Assembly: GCA_002398405.1 (NCBI GenBank)
Contig: DGYN01000015.1
Coordinates: forward strand, 1-15,523
Origin: Caulobacteraceae bacterium UBA5005
GTDB lineage: Bacteria; Pseudomonadota; Alphaproteobacteria; Caulobacterales; Caulobacteraceae
Reading direction: 5' to 3'
Length of the DNA stretch: 15,523 bases
This document shows, piece after piece, positions 1-6,593 of this stretch. The stretch's first letter is position 1, and every line of letters starts with the position of its first letter. The notes below the pieces were generated by a model. That model was not told the origin of the DNA. It searched no databases and saw only the letters and a program-made list of their open reading frames with translations. Made by a program: the position numbers and the translations under genes.

Positions 1-482
1 ACGCCCGGCGAGCGGTGCATCTGCGAGACGATCACCCGCTCGGTGCCGTTGACGATGAAGGTGCCCTTGTCCGTCATGAGCGGGATATCGCCCATGTAGA
101 CGTCCTGCTCCTTGATATCCTTGACGGAGCGGGCGCCGGTTTCTTCCTCGGTCTCGAACACGATCAGGCGAAGCTTGACCTTCAGCGGCGCGGCGAAGGT
201 CATGTCGCGCTGGATGCATTCCTCGACGTCGTACTTGGGCTCCTCGAATTCGTAGGAGATGTACTCCAGGAGAGCGCGCTCGTTGAAATCCTTGATCGGG
301 AAGACGGACTTAAAGACCGCCTCCACACCCTCTTCCTTGCGGTCCGCGACGCGCGTCTCGCGCTGCAGGAACTGCTCATAGGAAGAACGCTGAACCTCGA
401 TCAGGTTCGGCATTTGCACGGCTTCGGGGATGCGGCCGAAAGACTTGCGGATCCGCTTACGGCCGGTGAAAGATTGCGCCAT
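1..482 (-). CDS. rpoB: RNA polymerase beta subunit, N-terminal part (runs off the window)
   Basis: This encodes the first ~160 residues of the catalytic beta subunit of RNA polymerase; the rest lies left of the window. The protein starts MAQSFTGRKRIRKSFG and continues with the conserved N-terminal block PNLIEVQRSSYEQFL, then FPIKDFNERALLEYISYEF, then GDIPLMTDKGTFIVNGTERV near the edge; this is the start of the beta protrusion and lobe. The ATG at 482 is preceded by an AAGGGA Shine-Dalgarno sequence with good spacing, and the reading frame is open to base 1. The usual upstream neighbour, rplL, is not adjacent: about 4.8 kb separates them. Transcription is therefore likely from a local promoter in the 322-nt upstream gap, perhaps with read-through from the genes before it. 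The beginning looks intact. Confidence 0.97.
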   Translation of the reverse strand, partial: MAQSFTGRKRIRKSFGRIPEAVQMPNLIEVQRSSYEQFLQRETRVADRKEEGVEAVFKSVFPIKDFNERALLEYISYEFEEPKYDVEECIQRDMTFAAPLKVKLRLIVFETEEETGARSVKDIKEQDVYMGDIPLMTDKGTFIVNGTERVIVSQMHRSPG

Positions 483-497
483 CGATGTGTCCCTTGA

Positions 498-653
498 GCG
501 CGCGGAGGTGCCGCGCGCGGTCTTCTGTCAGGTCTTCCGTGCGTCCACCCTCTGCAGCCGAGGCCGCAGGACGCTTTGGAATGCTTCGCCCATAGCGAAG
601 CGCGCCTTCGCTTCACCTAGGGCGTTGGTGAAGCCTCGGCGCTTAAAGAGCGC
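498..653 (-). promoter_or_regulatory. Structured rpoB 5' leader with four perfect hairpins
   Basis: The gap 483-804 holds no gene, but its rpoB-proximal half contains four short perfect inverted repeats. They are 639-643/649-653 (5 bp), 610-617/627-634 (8 bp, GCTTCACC with GGTGAAGC), 583-589/595-601 (7 bp) and 498-505/511-518 (8 bp, GCGCGCGG with CCGCGCGC, 5-nt loop). The last sits just upstream of the rpoB Shine-Dalgarno sequence. None has a T-tract, so these are not simple terminators. The structures are seen directly. A role in translation control, RNA processing or attenuation is inferred by analogy with the regulated rplL-rpoB region of other bacteria. Confidence 0.5.
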
Positions 654-680
654 AACGAACGGGATTCGTGCGGGAGGGGA

Positions 681-709
681 TATATAGCGGCGAATGCGGC
701 CAAGGGAAG
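681..709 (-). promoter_or_regulatory. Candidate rpoB promoter
   Basis: On the minus strand a TATATA hexamer (686-681) lies 17 nt downstream of CTTCCC (709-704). An alternative reading is a GCTATAT-type -10 element, which resembles the Caulobacter sigma-73 consensus. It would start a transcript near 674, giving a leader of about 190 nt before rpoB. The -35 match is poor, so this is a weak call supported mainly by position. Confidence 0.3.
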
Positions 710-804
710 GCCTTTTCCCCACAAATCTTCACCCCCCCGAAGTGGGGACAAAATCAGGTGGCGTGCGCGCCGCCAAGGTTGCTCAGCGACGCGCCCTCCC
801 CACC

Positions 805-1977
805 CTATCTGCGGGCGGTTCTAAGCGCCACGGAGGGCGCCTCGAAGGTCCAGTCGTAGGTGGAGCGGACCGTGCCGTCGGCAAAGGTCACCCCAGAGCG
901 GCTCTCCCAAAGGCCCGGCGCCTTTTCGAAATAGTCGTAGCCGAGGGCGACGATGCCGGCCTCCGCCAGCGTCTTGACCTCACCCCGGTCGCTGCGTCCG
1001 TTCTGATTGAGGTCGGTCCAGACGGAGAGCCCCGCCAGTTCAGTCCCCTCGACCTTGCCGTCGGCGTTGTTGTCCAGCACCGAGAGCGGGCGATAGCCGT
1101 TGTCCCAGTGGGCCACCCAGGTGACCGAGCCGAACAGCTGGAATCCAGAGGTGATTTTCTCCCGCTCCGCCGGATCCCAGACCAGCCAGGCCGCCGTGGG
1201 CTTCAGCCAGCCGGCCTTCATGGCGAGGCCCTGGCCGGTGAAGTCGAACTTCACGTTCGATCCAAGGTCGATGTGATCGGATGCCTCCAGGCCGTCGACC
1301 AGGGGCACCATGATCGGGGTGACCCGGCTGACGATGATGGTGCCAACGGTGACCGGAACCTGGTCGACCTCCTCCAGGACCCGGCGGTCCTCCCGCGTCT
1401 GCTGGATTTCCTCCAGGTGCTCGGTGACCTCGGTGAGCACAATGGCCGTCTCGGCGTCCAGGGGCTTGCCGCTGGCCTTGGCCTTGCGCGCGCGCTGCAG
1501 CCCCGACTGCGCCGCGAAGCGAAGTTCGGCCCGCGCCTCGGGCAAACGGCCGCTGCGGTCCAGGGCAAAGGCGAGGGCCGAGCGGGTGCGCAGGTTGGAC
1601 GGCTCCAGGTCCCGCGCGGCGATGTAGGCCGCCACCGAGGCCTTGAGGTCGGCATCATCGGGCGCGCGCGGCGCCGAGCGGTTGGCTGAGCCGCGATAGA
1701 GGGCGTCGCGGTCGCTGACCGACAGGGGGCCGGGCTTGCGGATGTAGGCCAGCAAATGCATGCGCCCCTGGGCGCGGGCGTGTTCGGCCGCGCTCATGAC
1801 CACCGGATTACTGATGAGGTTGGTCAGGGCCCGCTCAACCGGAGTCTCGCGAATCTTGCCGTCAAGCAGTTCGCCGTAACCGTCGCGGCTTTCTTCCGCA
1901 GCCGATACCGAACCGAAAGAGAGAGGGATTGCGATGAGCGCCGCGGCCGCAGCCGGGAGCGCGCGATGGAGGATCAT
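805..1977 (-). CDS. Secreted calcium-binding (paired EF-hand loop) protein with helical N-terminal half
   Basis: A 390-residue protein with an N-terminal signal peptide (hydrophobic segment about residues 5-27, cleavage near VSA-AEE). The middle (about 105-205) is Ala/Leu/Arg-rich and helical; residues 110-165 look like a degenerate TPR. The C-terminal half carries a module familiar from large RTX-type secreted proteins: FDFTGQGLAMKAGWL (244-258), then KITSGFQLFGSVTW (274-287), then two 12-residue EF-hand loops, D302-N304-D306-G307...E313 and D322-N324-N326-G327...E333. It probably binds Ca2+ outside the cytoplasm. In the RTX module the KITSGFQLFG part is usually preceded by an acidic loop; here it reads WDPAEREK and has lost ligands. 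The ATG is preceded by AGAGG. The gene follows the 164-residue protein by 54 nt and may be co-transcribed with it. Substrate and partner are unknown. Confidence 0.85.
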   Translation of the reverse strand: MILHRALPAAAAALIAIPLSFGSVSAAEESRDGYGELLDGKIRETPVERALTNLISNPVVMSAAEHARAQGRMHLLAYIRKPGPLSVSDRDALYRGSANRSAPRAPDDADLKASVAAYIAARDLEPSNLRTRSALAFALDRSGRLPEARAELRFAAQSGLQRARKAKASGKPLDAETAIVLTEVTEHLEEIQQTREDRRVLEEVDQVPVTVGTIIVSRVTPIMVPLVDGLEASDHIDLGSNVKFDFTGQGLAMKAGWLKPTAAWLVWDPAEREKITSGFQLFGSVTWVAHWDNGYRPLSVLDNNADGKVEGTELAGLSVWTDLNQNGRSDRGEVKTLAEAGIVALGYDYFEKAPGLWESRSGVTFADGTVRSTYDWTFEAPSVALRTARR

Positions 1978-2031
1978 GTCCGCCTCTGTAGTGCTCCCAA
2001 CGAGGAGGCTAACGCCGCTTCTTGCCGGGGG

Positions 2032-2526
2032 TCAAGCGGGGTCGGCGTCGACCCTGATCCCTGCCCTCTTCAATGCCGCGATGAAGCCGTCCGCATCACG
2101 CAAACGCAGTTCGAGACAGCCGAAACTCTTGGGGCCGTTGCGGAACTGAAGGCGGACGTGCTTGCTCCAGAGCATGCCCCGCCGGACCTCAACGTCGCGG
2201 ATGTCGGCGGCGGAGGGGTAGGCTTCCAAGCCCCACACCTCCGGCAGGAACCCGAGCGAGAAGGGAAAATGCGGGTGGACGATCACGCCGCCGCTGGGCC
2301 GCACCGCCACCATGAGCGCGTTGTGAGCCCCGCCAATGGCGCGCCAGGCGGGCGCCAGGCAGCGGCCAGAGGTCCAGCGCTCAACAAACAGGGCGTCCTT
2401 CGTCGGCCTGGCGAAGATCGGCTTCTTGCCCGACCGGCGAAGGATCGCCGAGATGGTGATCATCAGGACCAGCCAAGCGAAGGTGACTCCTCCCGACCAC
2501 TCGGGATGGCGTTCAATCCAATCCAT
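2032..2526 (-). CDS. Membrane-anchored protein of unknown function downstream of actP
   Basis: A 164-residue protein with one N-terminal membrane segment (about residues 13-30) followed by a basic RRSGKK stretch, placing the remaining ~125 residues in the cytoplasm by the positive-inside rule. The soluble part alternates beta-like segments (FVERWTSGRCLAP, ALMVAVRPSGGVIVHPHF, IRDVEVRRGMLWSKHVRLQF) and ends with a helix (DADGFIAALKRAGI). This layout is compatible with a small PH-like fold as in membrane-anchored bacterial PH-domain proteins, but that is inferred from the pattern, not a recognised match. The ATG lies 9 nt after the actP stop codon with an AGGTCAGG ribosome-binding site, so it is very likely translated from the actP transcript. 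A role in acetate uptake or its control is possible only by context. Confidence 0.75.
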   Translation of the reverse strand: MDWIERHPEWSGGVTFAWLVLMITISAILRRSGKKPIFARPTKDALFVERWTSGRCLAPAWRAIGGAHNALMVAVRPSGGVIVHPHFPFSLGFLPEVWGLEAYPSAADIRDVEVRRGMLWSKHVRLQFRNGPKSFGCLELRLRDADGFIAALKRAGIRVDADPA

Positions 2527-2535
2527 GAGCCTGAC

Positions 2536-4236
2536 CTAGTGGTCGGAAGCCTTGGTCGCCCCAATGCCGGTCTCGGCGCGCACCCGCTGGTCGTCGAACC
2601 CGTCGCGGTCGAGCGCCGCGCGGGGGCTCTTGTCGGTGACGGAGAACAGCCAGATGCCGACGAAGGCCACCGCCATCGAGAACAGGGCCGGCGAGGTGTA
2701 GGGGAAGATCGGCGTCTCGTGCTTGAGGACCGCCACCCAGATCGAGGGTGAAAGGATCATCAGAACAAGCGCGGTCAAAACGCCCAGGAACCCGCCGATC
2801 ACCGCGCCGCGGGTCGTACAGCCCTTCCAAAGCAGGCCCAGGATCAGGACCGGGAAGTTGCCGCTGGCGGCCAGGGCGAAGGCCAGGCTGACCATGAAGG
2901 CGACGTTCTGCTTTTCGAAGGCGATGCCAAGGACCACGGCGACCAGGCCGAGCACCAGGGTGGTGATCCGCGAGACCTGCAATTCCTTCCTGGAGTCGGC
3001 CGCGTTCTTGTTGATGACCATGGCGTAGAGGTCATGGGAGACGGCGCTGGCGCCCGAAAGGGTGAGGCCCGCCACCACCGCGAGGATGGTCGCGAAGGCC
3101 ACCGCGCTGATGAAGCCAAGGAAGATGTCGCCGCCGACGGCGTTGGCCAGGTGCACCGCGGCCATGTTGCCGCCGCCCAGAAGGCCGCCCTTGTCGTCGA
3201 GGAATTCCGGGTTGGTGGCCACCAGGGTGATGGCCCCAAAGCCGATGATGAAGGTGAGCGCATAGAAATAGCCGATCCAGCCGGTGGCCCAGAGCACTGA
3301 CTTTCGCGCCGCCTTGGCGTCGGGCACGGTGAAGAAGCGCATCAGGATGTGCGGCAGGCCGGCGGTCCCGAACATCAGGGCCATGCCGAAGGAAATGGCG
3401 CTGATCGGGTCCTTGATGAAGTTGCCGGGCCCCATGATCGAAAGACCCTTGGCGGCGGCTTCCTCGGCGCCCGCGCCCTTGGCGGCGGCGAGCTCTGTCT
3501 TGACCTTCACCGCCTCGGCGAAGAGGGCCTCCGGCGAGAATCCGAACTTGGCCATGACCATGACGGCCATGAAGGTCGCGCCGGAGAGCAGCAGGCCCGC
3601 CTTGATGATCTGCACCCAGGTGGTGGCGCGCATGCCGCCGAACAGGACGTACATGATCATCAGTATGCCGACGATGGCCACGGCCCAGCCGAAGGGCAAG
3701 CCGAAGAGCAGCTTGATCAGCTGACCCGCCCCGACCATCTGGGCGATGAGATAGAAGGCCACCACCACCAGGGTGGAGAAGGCCGCGAAGATGCGCACCG
3801 GGGTCTGGGCAAAGCGGAAGCTGGCCACATCGGCGAAGGTGTAGCGGCCGAGATTTCGCAGCTTCTCGGCCATCAGGAACATGATGATCGGCCAGCCGAC
3901 GAGGAAGCCGATGGAATAGATCAGGCCGTCATAGCCATCGTTGAAGATCTGGGCCGAAATCCCCAGGAACGAGGCCGCCGACATATAGTCGCCAGCTATG
4001 GCCAGGCCGTTCTGGAAGCCGGTCACCCCGCCGCCCGCCACATAGAAGTCAGCGGTGGTCTTGGTGCGTTTCGAAGCCCAGCGGGTGATCCACAGCGTCA
4101 GGAGGATAAAGCCGCCGAACATGCCGATGGCCACCCAGTTGGTGGCCTGCTGCTCGGTCTGACCGACCGAGTCGGCGGCGTAGACGATGGCGGGAATGGC
4201 GATGGCGGCGAGGATCAGCAGAAGACGCGGGTTCAC
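2536..4236 (-). CDS. actP: Cation/acetate symporter (sodium:solute symporter family)
   Basis: A 566-residue integral membrane transporter importing acetate and similar short carboxylates with a cation. It has a cleavable or uncleaved N-terminal hydrophobic segment (1-20) and about 13 further membrane helices. The ActP-type signature GDYMSAASFLGISAQIFNDG lies at 82-101, followed by GWPIIMFLMAEKLRNLGRYTFADV (114-137). Further on are the conserved LPHILMRFFTVPDAKAARKS and LTLSGASAVSHDLYA segments. Length is normal for the family. The start is GTG (4236-4234), overlapping the TGA stop of the DUF485 gene as GTGA, the classic translational coupling of the yjcH-actP pair. A loop rich in Ala, Glu and Lys lies around residues 240-265. 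Function is assigned from family knowledge; acetate as the actual substrate is inferred. Confidence 0.92.
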   Translation of the reverse strand: MNPRLLLILAAIAIPAIVYAADSVGQTEQQATNWVAIGMFGGFILLTLWITRWASKRTKTTADFYVAGGGVTGFQNGLAIAGDYMSAASFLGISAQIFNDGYDGLIYSIGFLVGWPIIMFLMAEKLRNLGRYTFADVASFRFAQTPVRIFAAFSTLVVVAFYLIAQMVGAGQLIKLLFGLPFGWAVAIVGILMIMYVLFGGMRATTWVQIIKAGLLLSGATFMAVMVMAKFGFSPEALFAEAVKVKTELAAAKGAGAEEAAAKGLSIMGPGNFIKDPISAISFGMALMFGTAGLPHILMRFFTVPDAKAARKSVLWATGWIGYFYALTFIIGFGAITLVATNPEFLDDKGGLLGGGNMAAVHLANAVGGDIFLGFISAVAFATILAVVAGLTLSGASAVSHDLYAMVINKNAADSRKELQVSRITTLVLGLVAVVLGIAFEKQNVAFMVSLAFALAASGNFPVLILGLLWKGCTTRGAVIGGFLGVLTALVLMILSPSIWVAVLKHETPIFPYTSPALFSMAVAFVGIWLFSVTDKSPRAALDRDGFDDQRVRAETGIGATKASDH

Positions 4237-4553
4237 TTGGCGTCTCCGCGCTCAGCGTCCTCGACGATCTCACGGGTCAGGCGGTCAAACTCGCCGTTGG
4301 CCCGCATGACGTAGACGCCGGTCAGGACGACAGCCAGGACAATGACGCCAAAGCCGACGGGGATGCCCCAGCTCATCACGCCTGAGCCGATCGGCTTGGC
4401 CAGCATGGCCTTGTCGAAGGCGATCAGGGAGACATAGCCGTAGTAGGCGATGAGCATGATCGCGGTGAGGATCCAGCCGAACCTCGTCCGCTTGGCGATC
4501 AGCTCCTTGTATTTGGGATTTTCGGCCACCGCCGAAAGGGTCTTCTCCGCCAC
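4233..4553 (-). CDS. DUF485 (YjcH-type) small membrane protein
   Basis: A 106-residue inner-membrane protein with two transmembrane segments (about residues 25-46 and 63-84), an N-terminal motif PKYKELIAKRTRFGW typical of DUF485, and a charged C-terminal tail (FDRLTREIVEDAERGDAK). DUF485 genes are regularly found directly before actP and overlapping it, as here (4-nt overlap with the actP GTG). The partner protein probably helps assembly or activity of the symporter, but its exact role is unknown. The start is GTG at 4553, chosen because GGGGAG lies 6 nt upstream and no in-frame ATG fits the family N-terminus. It is the first gene of the DUF485-actP-164-aa unit. Confidence 0.9.
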   Translation of the reverse strand: MAEKTLSAVAENPKYKELIAKRTRFGWILTAIMLIAYYGYVSLIAFDKAMLAKPIGSGVMSWGIPVGFGVIVLAVVLTGVYVMRANGEFDRLTREIVEDAERGDAK

Positions 4554-4582
4554 CTTACACTCCCCGACTTTTCTTGGTTTTG

Positions 4583-4614
4583 CCTATGGGGGGCTAATCG
4601 GCGGGACCTGTCAA
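4583..4614 (-). promoter_or_regulatory. Candidate promoter of the DUF485-actP operon
   Basis: The 70-nt gap after the GAF gene contains an exact TTGACA hexamer on the minus strand (4614-4609). The best downstream -10 candidate, CATAGG (4588-4583), is weak and 20 nt away, so only the -35 part is convincing. Placement just before the GGGGAG ribosome-binding site of the DUF485 gene fits a separate promoter for acetate uptake. Confidence 0.35.
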
Positions 4615-4623
4615 ACCCTTGTT

Positions 4624-5169
4624 CTAAACCTTTGCATTAGCGACCCGGTCGCGGCCCACCACCCTGGCCACATGCTCCGCCACCAGGGCGATCGCCTGGA
4701 AGTCGGCGGGTCTGGGATGGCGGGGTTCGCGGTAGTAGTTGGCGAAGGTGCCGAGCACCCGGCCGTCCGGGTCCTTGATCGGCGTGGACCAGCAGGCGCG
4801 AAGGCCGTGGGTCAGGGCCAGGTCCCGGAAATCGGCCCAGACCGGATCGTTTTTGATATCGTCGACGAACACCGGTTCGCCGTAATAGGCGGCGGTGCCG
4901 CAGCTGCCGACCGCCGGGCCAATCTCGGTGCCGTCGATGCTCTGGTTGTAGGCGGCCGGAAGACTGGGGGCCGCTCCATGGCGAAGGATGTTTCCGTCAA
5001 GCAGGAGGACAGAGCCCAGCATGGGGGTGTCCATGGCCTCCTCTACGCCCAGCAGGAGATCCTCAAGAACGGCGGTGAGCGGGGCGCCGGACAGAGCCGC
5101 CGCCTCGGCGCGCACGCCACAACTGCGGAACCGCTCAAGCCTAGCGTTGGAGATGACTGACCCGTCCAT
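4624..5169 (-). CDS. Stand-alone GAF-domain protein
   Basis: A 181-residue cytoplasmic protein consisting almost entirely of one GAF domain. The recognisable core is GSVLLLDGNILRHGAAPSLP, GPAVGSCGTAAYYGEPVFVDDI, DPVWADFRDLALTHGLRACWSTPI, DGRVLGTFANYY, then a closing helix ending HVARVVGR. This is the GAF subtype normally fused to histidine kinases or diguanylate cyclases, but no output domain follows, so it may act on a partner or be a remnant of a larger sensor. The ATG at 5169 is preferred. A TTG twelve codons upstream (5205) lies in the T-tract of the rplL terminator and has no Shine-Dalgarno sequence. The gene follows that terminator by about 34 nt, so it needs read-through or a promoter overlapping the terminator tail; a TTGACG hexamer sits at 5205-5200, but no good -10 is visible. 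Ligand unknown. Confidence 0.82.
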   Translation of the reverse strand: MDGSVISNARLERFRSCGVRAEAAALSGAPLTAVLEDLLLGVEEAMDTPMLGSVLLLDGNILRHGAAPSLPAAYNQSIDGTEIGPAVGSCGTAAYYGEPVFVDDIKNDPVWADFRDLALTHGLRACWSTPIKDPDGRVLGTFANYYREPRHPRPADFQAIALVAEHVARVVGRDRVANAKV

Positions 5170-5202
5170 AAGCTTGAGCCTGAACTGAGCCAGTGAGGTC
5201 GT

Positions 5203-5239
5203 CAAACAATAAAGGCCCGGAACTCGCGTCCCGGGCCTT
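5203..5239 (-). terminator. Rho-independent terminator after rplL
   Basis: On the minus strand, AAGGCCCGG (5239-5231) pairs perfectly with CCGGGCCTT (5220-5212) around a 10-nt loop, followed by TATTGTTT. It lies 35 nt beyond the rplL stop codon. It should end most rplJL transcripts and separates them from the GAF gene and, further on, rpoB. Confidence 0.82.
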
Positions 5240-5273
5240 CATAACGTTGTTATACGTCGACTAGCCGACAGTT

Positions 5274-5663
5274 CTACTTGATTTGAACAGTCGCGCCGGC
5301 TTCTTCCAGCTTCTTCTTGGCGTCTTCGGCGGCTTGCTTGGAGACGTTCTCCAGGACGTTGGCCGGAGCGCCTTCGACGAGGTCCTTGGCTTCCTTCAGG
5401 CCGAGGTCCGGACGGACGCCGCGGACTTCCTTGATCACGTTGATCTTCTTGTCGCCACCGGCGGTCAGAACAACGGTGAACTCGGTTTGCTCTTCGGCGG
5501 CTTCGGCCGGAGCAGCGCCACCACCGGCGCCCGGAGCGGCGGCGGCCGCGACCGGAGCGGCGGCCGAGACGCCCCACTTTTCTTCGAGCAGCTTGGACAG
5601 CTCAGCGGCTTCCAGGACGGTCAGGGCCGACAGTTCGTCGACGATCTTATCAAGCTTGGACAT
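5274..5663 (-). CDS. rplL: 50S ribosomal protein L7/L12
   Basis: A 129-residue ribosomal stalk protein; dimers bind L10 and recruit translation GTPases. The N-terminal dimerisation and L10-binding domain is MSKLDKIVDELSALTVLEAAELSKLLEEKWGVS. A flexible Ala/Gly/Pro hinge follows (about residues 34-58), then the globular C-terminal domain with EFTVVLTAGGDKKINVIKEVR, the conserved GLKEAKDLVEGAP motif, and KKKLEEAGATVQIK at the end. Length is normal. The ATG has a strong AAGGA site, and the gene follows rplJ by 48 nt, so the two form a bicistronic unit that ends at the terminator downstream. The normally linked rpoBC are not contiguous here. Confidence 0.98.
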   Translation of the reverse strand: MSKLDKIVDELSALTVLEAAELSKLLEEKWGVSAAAPVAAAAAPGAGGGAAPAEAAEEQTEFTVVLTAGGDKKINVIKEVRGVRPDLGLKEAKDLVEGAPANVLENVSKQAAEDAKKKLEEAGATVQIK

Positions 5664-5711
5664 GTGATTTCCTTGAGGTTCAGGTTTTCAGTTGAATTGC
5701 GAAGATGACCG

Positions 5712-6227
5712 TCAGGCGGCGTCCTTGGCGGCGTAAGCCGAGAAGACGCGCGCCAGCTGCGCGGCCGGAGCCTGGGCGATGCCAGCGATCTTGGTGGCCG
5801 GGGCCACCAGAAGGCCGACGATCTTGGCCCGGAGCTGGTCGAGGGAGGGCAGCGTCGCGAGCGAGGCCACACCCTTCTTGTCCAGCACGTCCGCCCCCAT
5901 CAGGCCGCCGATAATTTCGAAATTATCGTTGTCCTTGGCGAAGGCGGTGGCGATCTTGGCGGCCGACACCGGGTCCGGCGCATAGGCGATGCCGACAGGG
6001 CCCTTGAAGAGGTCTGAGGCCCCCTCGCCGTCCATGCCCGCGAGCGCTTTTTGCACCAGGGTGTTCTTGACCACCTTGTACGCCGCGCCTTCCTTGCGGA
6101 GGCGAAGACGCAGATCAGTCATTTCCGCAACGGTGAGACCCTTGTTGTGGGTCACGACGACGGCGCCGGCCGATGCGAACACGTCTTTCAACATGCCGAT
6201 CTGAGCCTGCTTTTGAGCGCGGTCCAT
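5712..6227 (-). CDS. rplJ: 50S ribosomal protein L10
   Basis: A 171-residue protein forming the base of the ribosomal stalk; it binds 23S rRNA and carries L7/L12 dimers on its C-terminal helix. It begins MDRAQKQAQIGMLKDVFASAGAVVVTHNKGLTVAEMTDLR, continues with AAYKVVKNTLVQKAL and GPVGIAYAPDPVSAAK, and ends with an Ala-rich helix (PAAQLARVFSAYAAKDAA) for L7/L12 binding. The ATG at 6227 is chosen because MDRAQKQ matches the usual N-terminus and GGAG lies upstream; a TTG four codons earlier overlaps that ribosome-binding site. In many bacteria the L10-L7/L12 complex represses its own mRNA through the leader, and a structured leader is present upstream. rplKA is not upstream: the next gene is divergent. 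Confidence 0.98.
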   Translation of the reverse strand: MDRAQKQAQIGMLKDVFASAGAVVVTHNKGLTVAEMTDLRLRLRKEGAAYKVVKNTLVQKALAGMDGEGASDLFKGPVGIAYAPDPVSAAKIATAFAKDNDNFEIIGGLMGADVLDKKGVASLATLPSLDQLRAKIVGLLVAPATKIAGIAQAPAAQLARVFSAYAAKDAA

Positions 6228-6505
6228 TGCGGTCTCCAATACTTAGTTAGGCTGGCCGGGAAATCCGGCAGCCGAAAGCAGCGCGCACGGCTGAGAAACC
6301 CCAGCCGGGTTTGCCGTATTCGCCTGTCCGAAGATCGCTTAAGCGGCCTCGCCCATCAGCGACGGGAACGAGAGAACCTCTATCAGCGTCCCCGTCTCCC
6401 AGCGGTGCGGAACGGGCCCGTTCCGGATTAAGGCTTGGGTGACCCCCAAGCCCCGCAGTTCATGGACAGGATCCGAGGGGCCTTAGGTGAACCGGTCCCG
6501 CGGAA
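6228..6505 (-). promoter_or_regulatory. rplJ leader with bulged hairpin, probable L10 autoregulatory RNA
   Basis: The gene-free stretch before rplJ is full of structure on the minus strand. From the proposed transcription start, these are: GNRA-type hairpin CCCGC-ttcc-GCGGG (6510-6497); an 8-bp hairpin (6452-6445/6439-6432); an 18-nt perfect palindrome (6425-6408); a 10-bp stem 6396-6387/6370-6361 with a one-sided CUGAU bulge (6386-6382) and an inner 4-bp stem AGAG/CUCU closed by GUU; a CGCTTAAGCG palindrome (6345-6336); and competing hairpins near the ribosome-binding site (6312-6251). The one-sided bulge inside a long stem is the kind of kinked element that L10 recognises in known rplJ leaders. 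Function is inferred from position and shape. Confidence 0.65.
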
Positions 6506-6512
6506 GCGGGCG

Positions 6513-6541
6513 CGTATAGAGGAAATGCCGTCAGAGCGCAA
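6513..6541 (-). promoter_or_regulatory. rplJ: Candidate rplJL promoter
   Basis: On the minus strand TTGCGC (6541-6536) and TATACG (6518-6513) are separated by 17 nt, a good sigma-70-class arrangement that also fits the Caulobacter housekeeping pattern. Transcription would start near 6505, giving a leader of about 280 nt that contains all the hairpins described for the rplJ leader. Confidence 0.5.
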
Positions 6542-6593
6542 TTCCCTGACGGGCGGCACGTTCACGTCGGGTTCACGACGGCCGCTTCACGGT

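Noticed and set aside
528..722. 64-codon minus-strand frame in the rpoB leader
   Set aside because: Its start lies upstream of the candidate promoter, it has no good ribosome-binding site, and the sequence is explained by the hairpins.
735..747. Minus-strand hairpin after the EF-hand gene as a terminator
   Set aside because: The stem is only 4 bp within a G-run and no T-tract follows; too weak to call.
694..1689. 331-codon plus-strand frame opposite the EF-hand protein
   Set aside because: Composition is rich in Arg, Gly and Asp with no motif, and the minus strand has a signal peptide and EF-hand loops.
3349..4314. 321-codon plus-strand frame opposite actP
   Set aside because: His/Gly/Asp-rich mirror of a conserved transporter gene; no independent support.
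5170..5205. TTG start giving a 12-residue longer GAF protein
   Set aside because: It starts inside the T-tract of the rplL terminator and lacks a Shine-Dalgarno sequence.
6228..6239. TTG start giving a 4-residue longer L10
   Set aside because: It overlaps the GGAG ribosome-binding site of the ATG at 6227, and MDRAQKQ is the usual N-terminus.
6438..6473. 11-codon ORF in the rplJ leader (minus strand, MNCGAWGSPKP)
   Set aside because: There is no Shine-Dalgarno sequence and it overlaps the hairpin 6432-6452; probably chance.
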